Assembly: GCA_023374045.1 (NCBI GenBank)
Contig: CM041779.1
Coordinates: 145,639,485 to 145,703,484 of the forward strand
Origin: Limonium bicolor
Taxonomy: Eukaryota > Streptophyta > Magnoliopsida > Caryophyllales > Plumbaginaceae
Direction of reading: 5' to 3'
DNA: 64,000 nt
Of the stretch, positions 56,492 through 64,000 are shown piece after piece. The position numbers were made by a program, and so were the translations under genes. A model generated the notes under the pieces. It did no database searches. It was not told the DNA's origin and saw nothing but the letters and a program-made list of their open reading frames with translations. Position 1 is the first letter of the stretch, and each line of letters begins with the position of its first letter.

Positions 56492-59342
56492 CTTCTTTAG
56501 ACTTGTGAAGTTGCTATTCGGAAGTCGGGCTCCTTGCTTCCTTTGGTCAACGGGTCGGTTATTCATCATTGGCTGGCTTGCTTGTGGAGCTTGTAGTGTT
56601 GTAAAAGAGGTCATATATGAAAAGCTCAGCGGGGGTGCCTAGGGTGCTATGTTAGGGTTCACAAGCTTTTGGTGTGTGGTGCTGTACCTAGGTGCTTCGT
56701 CATCCTTAATAGTTGTTTATCCGTTCTTTGTTACTTTTCATAGGTTTAAGCGTAAATTTACAAATTATCTCCTTCGGTCGGAGCCATGCCGTTTACCTCA
56801 CCTTTGAATGTGACCTCTCTGGAGTCATGTAAAAATGACACGCTCTTTCACTCTTGGTTTTACCGCTCAACGCACTCTTGCGAAGTGTACACTCGGAGAC
56901 TTGCTTGCACAAAATAAACAAACGTTATCGTTCCTTAACTCAGATTGCCCCCAGTATTGTTGTGGGTTTTTTTGACAAGCCTTTTGAATACCCAGGTTAT
57001 TTGTAGAGGGTGGTGAGTGGTGATGAGGTGATCCTGTGGAGGGTGATGAGTGACTTTGTGACAATAATTTTTTTGGCTATATGTATTTAGCGAAATGCTA
57101 AGAAGGTGGAGTTGTGAGACACATGGGATGTATATGATGAAGGTGGTGCTTGTATGCAGAGTGGTGGCTTTGTACAAAGGAATTTGTGGAAACAAAGGTT
57201 CTACCTTATAACACTTGCAGGTGGGCTCCATGAGATAGCGTGCCTTTTTTCGAAAGATGCAAGAATGAATGTATAAATACTAATTCGGACTTTTTATGAA
57301 AGCAAAACGAACATTTCTCTTATTAATAGCAGACAAGCGTGACAACAAAATCCCTTATTGTCTAAACTATTTCAAAAGAAAAGCAACAACCAACTAAGCT
57401 AACTAAGGAAAAAGGAAACTACACCGAATGACTAAGGGAACCAATAGGGAGAACAAAATAAAGATAACTCCTAGCGATGCCCTGGCATGGAACTTCCGAA
57501 AGTGTTCTCGCGCTTCGCGAACTGAAATCCTGGTCAATAAAGTCTTGGATCTTATGCTGCAAGGCCCTGCAATGGTCAGTGTCATGACCGGGAAGTTGAT
57601 GGTAGCGACAGAATTGGTTCGGATCCTTCCCCAATCGAGCAAGTCATGCCTTCGGGGCCTTTGGTTGTAGCAGACTTCTCCTTCGAAGTTCCTCAAGCGC
57701 TTGACTTTGTGTCTGGCCGATATTAGTAAATTGTCTTAGATCGGAGTTCTGCTGTGGTGACTCTACTGCTCTAACGCCCCAACTTGGTCCTCCTAACTAC
57801 CCACTGGCGCCTTCTTCATGCTGTCTAGTCTGTTTTCGGGTGCAACCTTGAATGCAAGTTGCTGACCTGGTTGACTACTTCCGACTGCCTAATAGCTTTC
57901 TGGAATTTTGCAACAAGTTCCTCGACATTTTCCTGTGAACCCTGGGCCTAGATGGGGCCAGCTTCTGTATGATCATGAAGAGAGTTAAGAAGCCTGCCTG
58001 CTAGTTCGTCATGAGCTTGACGGTCGGCCTCTAGGGAGAGAACCTTCGCCTTCAATTCTTCAATTACAGCAATATAATTGGATTCCATGGCATCCCTGAC
58101 ACTATTATGTATTCGTTCCATGGGAGCCATCATGGCTTCAAGTTCAGTTCTAGCATCAGTGGTCCTTCTCGGAACATGCAAATCTACACCTTGAGAATTG
58201 ATCTTGTCCCTCAAGTCTTCCAATTCTTTTGTCATGGCTTCCAGCCTAAGCTCTATTTCTGCCATCCTATCTTCTGCACCATCTGGCCTTCCTTTTCCCT
58301 CCATGCTTGTGATGACAGTCTACCTGTTTTCAAAATGCCGTCTGTCAGAAAATAAAGGGGACTGGATTGAAGTTCTGGGTCGGGGAGGAGTACTTGATAA
58401 AGTGGTACTCTAATTTAAAACTTGTTTGTGGCTGAGTAATTCTGATTGGGCCTAAAAGAAGATACTTATAATTAGGACCTTGGGCCGACGCCCGAGTAGA
58501 AGGTCTTCTTAGACTAGAATGAGCCATGAAATGGAAAGGCCTGATGGATTTTCATGAATTGCTTTAGGTTGATTTATTTTTCGCAGGCCTAGAACTAAAT
58601 TGATAATTAAAATTGGGCTGAAAGAGAGAAATCACTTAAGTCTAAACTTTTGGGCCTGAGCCCGAACAATCAATTCATTCAAACCAAACAAGGCCTTTGG
58701 GCTGCAAACAATAAAGCCGTAAATTCGGGTTGGGCTAGGTTGATGTAGGAGAAATTCCTATCAGTTTCTAGGCTGGGTAGTGGGCCGATCATACAAGCAA
58801 ACAAGGCCCACACAAATTTAACATGTCCTCACCTGACACTTATCCAATTCGGGTAAGGATCGATCCGGAGAGGTGCTTGGGGCGCGGGCCCAGGTCACCA
58901 CAAAGGAATAGGGCTTGCACACTATTCTCTTTGGGCTTCCCCACTTTTTCCACATCACCTGAAGGTGTGCGTCTACGGTCAGGTTTTTGACTGACCAAAC
59001 AATGGGCTAGGTAAGGATATTGCCAGGAAAATGCTTGGGGCTAAAGCCCAGGTATTAAGGGGGTGTGGTTAGACGACACCCTCCTCTTTCCCCCACTTAT
59101 TCACATCACCTAAAAGGTGTGAGTCCCAGACAGGGGACCCCCAAACGGGTCCCGGGGTGAAATCGATTTATGTGGACCCTCGCTCTCATATGATGCAAGG
59201 GTGCAGAAAATTAAAGTGCGCACAAAAGTAAACAAACAATGTAATAAAGCCATAAATAAACAATTTTTCGAGTTAAACCCTCTTTCTTAAAATTAAACAA
59301 GTTAATATTAAGAAGTTAGTCCCCAGTAGAGTCGCCAGTCAG
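56492..59342 (-). mobile_element. Family-3 internal region (mirrored first unit)
   Basis: Reverse complement of 43263-46111. Primer site at 59320-59337 (TGGCGACTCTACTGGGGA on the minus strand, with the same A variant as its mirror). Contains the better-preserved gag remnant. Confidence 0.8.
57480..58304 (-). pseudogene. Tat/Ogre-like gag remnant, N-terminal frame open
   Basis: The N-terminal frame 57948-58304 (118 codons) starts MEGKGRPDGAEDRMAE and reads as a Glu/Lys/Leu-rich coiled coil (AMTKELEDLRDKI, EELKAKVLSLEADRQ), ending at a TAG after GPI. A second frame (57419-57634) carries FCRYHQLPGHDTDHC and LQHKIQDFIDQDF, the knuckle-like C-terminus of Tat-lineage Gag. The region between is out of frame and the capsid core is absent, so this is much shorter than full Gag. 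A small coiled-coil peptide could in principle be made from the first frame, but I have no evidence for it. Confidence 0.7.
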
Positions 59343-60507
59343 TGAGCCTCGATTTTTAACCCTATCCTATGTGGATTAAGTTGATTAGGATCTAATCGGG
59401 TTTTAGGTCCACTTATAACCTAAGATTAATAACTATGTCATATAACAATAATTATCAAAACCTAAGCTAGCTCACTGGAACCTATTATGAGTCGCCACCT
59501 AATTTAACCTAGATCAAATTAGGAAAGGAGAGTTCGGGTTTGGGGGCTTGATATTCGACTTAATTAGGGTTCAAATTACTTTCATTACCCTTCCTAGGTC
59601 GTTTTCCTCTACTTGGTTTATTTACGGCTTTCTACAAAGTTGTTTTAACCTAGGTGCGCGCTTCTGTTTGTTTTTTATTTTTTAACGCTTTTTGACAGAA
59701 AATTAAAGTGAAATTGAAAGTTACCTAAACTAGGGCTTCGGAGGCAGAATTAGGTCAAAATTTAATTGCGTCCGAGGCCACGGACCCCAGTTGAATTAGG
59801 TGATTTCGAAAACAGAACTAAAATAAAAACGCAAACTTGAAAAGTCCGGGGCCACAGACATGGTGTCCGTGGGCCCGGACATGTATTGACAGAAACCCTA
59901 AAATTTGAAAAATTGAAAAATACAAAATCCCGCCACCGTCCGTGGGTGTCCGTGGTCACGGACAACCCGTCTGTGGTCCCGGACAATGAGTCCGAGGTCA
60001 CGGACAACCCACAGACAGTGGGTTTTTGATGGTTCCCGAGGGTGTTTGAGCTTAAATTTTATGGGTGTGTAGCCTGAAAGATTTTAAACACGTTAGTAAC
60101 TGAAAGAACTCAATTTGACATCAAAATCAATACGAAACTTAGCAAACAAGTAACAAGGCAGTAGCTAAAACAATTAGCAATACAGAAATGAAAAAGAGTT
60201 AGTTTAAGCCCAAATTTTAAGGCAAGACTGATAATGTCGTGGAGAGTTAGGAAAGTGGGATTTCTACCTGTTTTACCTTCGGATTCACAATGATTCTTCA
60301 CACCGGGATTCATAGAGTGCTCCGTTTGTGGCAGACCCGAAGGATTTTCAAACCGAGCTTCTGGTGGTTGGTTGTTCTTGCTGTTCTTCACGTTTTGGCG
60401 GTGTTTTTGTGGGGTTTTGATGATTATTGGTGCGTTGGTTGATGGGGATGGAAAACGTGTTTAGATGGTGATTTCGGGGGATTTTCGGTATGATTCAGGT
60501 GGCCGGG
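59343..60507 (-). repeat. Truncated family-3 LTR (mirrored)
   Basis: Reverse complement of 42108-43262, sharing private variants with it such as CACAGACGGG (CACGAACGGG in the LTR at 50312). Ends at the family-1 LTR start at 60508. Confidence 0.85.
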
Positions 60508-62383
60508 TGAAATACCCCGACCTTAAATATGGCGATTAAATTATCCTAGTGGGTATTTAAGAGCCTAATAATGATTAAGTAATATTGGTAAGGAAAAATG
60601 AATCCAAAAGAAATAAAGAAACGCTTAAAAAGCGAAAAACGCTAAACAAGCGTTAAATAACCATAGGAGGTATGAAACCTCGGTTAGCGTATTATAAGGA
60701 TTCTAAAGGCTTAATTAGGCCTAAATAATATATGGGAACAACCCCCGAAGAAAATGGATCCTTAAAATGGATTTAAAACACTAATGAACATTAAAGCGCG
60801 TTTTTCGAGGTAACCGGGAAAACGTGACTTTAAGCGGGTCAGATAGACTCGTAAAACTTTTGGTCAACTAAATAATCATTAATAAATATTAGTGAGACTT
60901 TAGAACCAACAAAATCAATAAAACGAGAGATTGGTAAAAAAACTATCAAAAACGGGTAATTGTGGGGTGTAAACTGTAATAAGCACAAACTAGTGTGTCC
61001 ATTTGGTAAATAAAAATTTAAAAACCAATTGAGTATGTGTGTGTGCCTCGTGAGCATCCTTCCCCCTTTTTCAAACAAATTAAATACACTCACCCCCACA
61101 CACTAAAGGACAAGACTAATAAAGAAAGGGAAATAAAAGTACAAAAGTGACTAACACTCCCTCTCTCTCCAATTCCTTACACACCCACGTACTCTCTCCC
61201 CTCTTTCGGACTCCTTCTCCCCCACGGAGCTCAACCATGGCGATTTCACAAAACCAAAGGGACACCCATCTTCCTCTCAATCTTTGACCACTCAATACTT
61301 GCTCAAAAATTATAAAAATGGTACCGTTGGAATCCTCTCATCAAGGAGAACAACCTCCTCTTTCCAAAATTCGAAAACCTCACCTTCCATCTCCATGGGT
61401 ATAAGCCATTCGAAGGTTTGAAACCACCATTGGAAGCCCCTCTTTCATCTTGTTGGTTTAAGGTAAAAAGAAATCCGAAAACCTTCCATTTTTAACTCCC
61501 ATTTACATTATAAGAAATGCTAGTTTTGAACTCCTTGTTCTTGCTTGTCCAGCCGAATGTGGCTTCTTCTTGGAGCTGAGAAATTACTCTCTTGCTAGAC
61601 AAGAGCTCCATCTATCCATTGGAAGGTAATGTCTCATCTTCAAACATTAAACAAGTATGTAAACCCTAGGCTAGTTAAGAGTGAAATGCTAAACTAGTGT
61701 TGTGTATGTATGGGCTGTAGAACTACTGATTTTATAGAGCAAGAACAAGAAGAAAATAAAAGAAAAGGAAGAAAGAAGAAGAGGAAGGAAAAAGGAAGCA
61801 AAACGTGAGGTAAGCCTCTGTACATATTTTGTTTAAAGTATGAGTAAGCATATTGTCTTAACAAATGTAAACCAATGTGACAGTGGGAAATGAAGGAGTA
61901 TAATGGTATTGATAGTATTAGTAAGTAAGAATCTGTCAAAGAAACAAATAATGAGCTGCTGTAAACGTGAGTTGCATCTGAATGCATATACATATATAAA
62001 CCGATGCAGGTTGAATGAGTTTTCATGTGTGAGCAAATGAATGTGTGAAAACCTTAAGTTTTAGGGGACACCATGTCAAAATTTAGAGAGGAAACTATCT
62101 TGCTTAGGAGCTGGTAACATTTGTGAAAGAAAGAAAAGAAAGAAACAGAAGCAGCAGCTCGAGCTCTGCAACAGAGGAAAATAAACTGACAGAGGAAGTG
62201 GTAAGTTATCAGTAGAATGAGAGGAAGGATGTTGGTAATGGATTAGCAATGGGTTTAAACATGTTTAGGTGACTAATTGGTGCTAAAACATATGGGTTAA
62301 GTGTAGGAACAGTGGAGAATTAATTGGGCAAAGTTTGGAATGTAACAGACCTTGAAAATGTAAAATCCGTCAAATGCATAGCA

Positions 62384-62640
62384 GGATCCGGGACTTGGTC
62401 CCCGTACAAACTCCCGGACCATGCTAATAAAAAGGGCCGAGACTTTACTGGAGCTTGGGTCCGGGACTTGGTCCCTTGTACAACTCCCGGACCATATATG
62501 GAAAACCGCCCGAGACTTCAGCAAGGTCCTGGTCCGGGACTTGCTCCCTGTATAAGGACCCGGACCAGGGTGTTTAAAATGGCCGAGAGTTTGGTAATGA
62601 GGTGGTCCGGGACTTAAGACCTGGACAAGGTCCCGGACCA
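62384..62640. repeat. GGTCCGGGA palindromic tandem repeat, inverted copy
   Basis: Reverse complement of the cluster at 39977-40229. Confidence 0.85.
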
Positions 62641-62963
62641 ACCTAAAATGGTGAAAATAAGTACTTTACATGTATAATAAGATATGGAAGTGAATGGTAA
62701 TGATAGTATAAGATGATTAGGACTAATTAAGGATGTTTAAAGGTCATCAGGAGTATAAACAAGCTAGAATGAGAATGAGAAGTAAGTAAAGAATGGAAAT
62801 GAAATGGTACAAGTAAGAATTAGTAAGTAGGTAAAGTGGATGAACTAAGGCAATTTGAAGGGCCTAGGTAGTGTTTAAACATGTGAGATTACATGTAAGA
62901 AGATTGGGGAAACAATGGGTGAAGTTAGGAAAGAAAAATAAAATCTGTAGCAAGGTTCTGACT

Positions 62964-63302
62964 CCGTCCGACCCAGACGGTGAGTCGGACGTGGGTCGGA
63001 CGGGGCTTGAGAAACGAAAACCAACTTTCTGGAATGGTCCGACCCAGAGCCGTGAGTCGGACATGGGTCGGACATGCAAATTTTTACAATGTCAAAGTTT
63101 CTGACTTCGTCCGACCCAGACGGTGAGTCGGACGTGGGTCGGACGGAGCTTGGACGACAGGACCAAAACCTTCTGGAATGGTCCGACCCAGAGAGTATGG
63201 GTCGGACGGAATAGCGCTGGGTCGGACAGGGCAATTTTCTGGGAACGAACCTTACTGGAATGGTCCGACCCAGGGCTTGGGTCGGACGGTGGGTCGGACG
63301 GC
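62964..63302. repeat. GTCCGACCC palindromic repeat cluster, inverted copy
   Basis: Reverse complement of 39318-39651. Here the unit near 63200-63225 is complete, while the left arm lacks several bases, as if the left arm were less accurately read or had been deleted. Confidence 0.85.
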
Positions 63303-64000
63303 CCTATACTTACAAAAAAAACAGTAAGCTTATAACTAGTATATATATACATATAATATATATATATATATTATATGTATACCCACCTACACATATGTAT
63401 ATACATGTGTATGTAAATTATGGACAAGTAATGGAAAGTAAGTAAAATGAAATATAAGTGTAAGGAAAGTAAAGGCTTAGAGAATAAGGATTAGTAAACA
63501 CAAAAGTAGTTGAGTTAAGACTAATAATGGTAGATTAATTATTCGGTTGTATGTATATCATAGGATTTGAATTGTGAATCCGGAGGAACGGTGGGATACA
63601 AGTACAACGGTGAAAGGTATGATTTCTTCATGCTCTGTATCCTAACCTGGTTACCCCGATTTGTGTGCTTATGTGATCACCAATAAGATAAATGCACGAA
63701 TCGGACTTATAATGCACTTAACTGTGTTTGAACTATTTTGTTCTTGTTGTATCTTCTTGAACAATTAGTTTGTATAATTCATGAAATGAATGAATGGAAT
63801 TGAGAAGTATGTGTAAGTATCGTGTACTTGAGTATTGTATGTATGTATGGAAATGAAGTATTGACTTCTACTAATTCCTAACATTCTAACTCCTAACTTG
63901 AGTAATGAGTAAATGGAATGAGTAGAAGTCCGATATAGTTTCGGCCACGCGTGAGGATAAGGAAACACAAGAGGTTGGATCCGAATCCTGGCTGTAATCT

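Larger units (their letters stand above)
55094..64000 (-). repeat. Right arm of the giant inverted repeat
   Basis: Reverse complement of 38590-47511, with fewer frame-breaking indels than the left arm (the gag N-terminal frame is open here). It contains, mirrored: fold-back 55369-55439, second-unit leader and primer site (55878-55895), LTR fragment (55901-56491), first-unit internal region, truncated LTR and the family-1 LTR. Confidence 0.9.
60508..64000 (+). repeat. Family-1 LTR, inverted orientation, cut by the window edge
   Basis: Plus-strand LTR beginning TGAAATACCCCGACC at 60508 and continuing for 3.5 kb to the window end. Palindrome clusters at 62384-62640 and 62964-63302, TA tract at 63340-63381. 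TATATAAAC at 61993-62001 and TTATAAAAATGG near 61310 are possible TATA boxes, but neither stands out. No gene seen. Confidence 0.85.

Noticed and set aside
38590..64000. Inverted repeat as a missed-adapter palindromic read
   Set aside because: Such artefacts have little or no spacer. Here a 7.6-kb spacer with its own unique insertions separates the arms. Other assembly errors remain possible, so the finding is kept with that caveat.

Overview
The window reads as heterochromatic or intergenic DNA of a flowering plant, most likely a eudicot. It consists of nested LTR retrotransposons and one DNA transposon. I found no host gene, no tRNA or rRNA gene, and no intact gag-pol reading frame. Open frames are short, and most recur in every repeat copy, out of line with the element's sense strand. 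Plant origin rests on three things: a tRNA-iMet primer-binding site with a chromovirus-type polypurine tract, the tRNA-Arg-type primer site known from Tat/Ogre elements, and a hAT-like element with an 8-bp target duplication.

Layout. Bases 1-1019 are a diverged internal fragment of family 1. Bases 1020-7788 are a non-coding (LARD-like) LTR element on the minus strand, family 2. Bases 7789-42107 are a head-to-tail array of family 1, a non-autonomous chromovirus-like element on the minus strand with LTRs of about 4.5 kb and internal regions of about 5.7 kb: partial LTR, internal A, LTR, internal B, LTR (split by a family-3 solo LTR at 29261-31008), internal C, LTR. The array ends exactly at an LTR terminus at 42107, inside the LTR of family 3, a Tat/Ogre-like element. 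Bases 42108-55093 are a chain of rearranged family-3 units carrying gag remnants, 3'-UTR tandem repeats and a hAT-like insertion (48350-49452). Bases 55094-64000 are the reverse complement of 38590-47511, so the right half of the window is a giant inverted repeat with arms of about 8.9 kb around a 7.6-kb spacer. It runs out of the window on the right.

How the parts relate. All three retrotransposon families keep the cis signals for retrotransposition (LTR ends, primer sites, polypurine tracts, and TATA boxes in families 2 and 3) but have lost or never had the proteins. Any mobility would depend on autonomous relatives elsewhere. The notable signal is secondary structure. The family-1 internal region is crowded with short stem-loops and its primer site lies in a 10-bp hairpin. 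Family 2 carries five tandem hairpins whose stems change in a compensatory way. LTRs of unrelated families each carry clusters of CCG/CGG-containing palindromes.

Many differences between otherwise near-identical copies are one-base insertions or deletions. Part of the divergence, and possibly part of the large-scale structure, may therefore come from long-read error or assembly.
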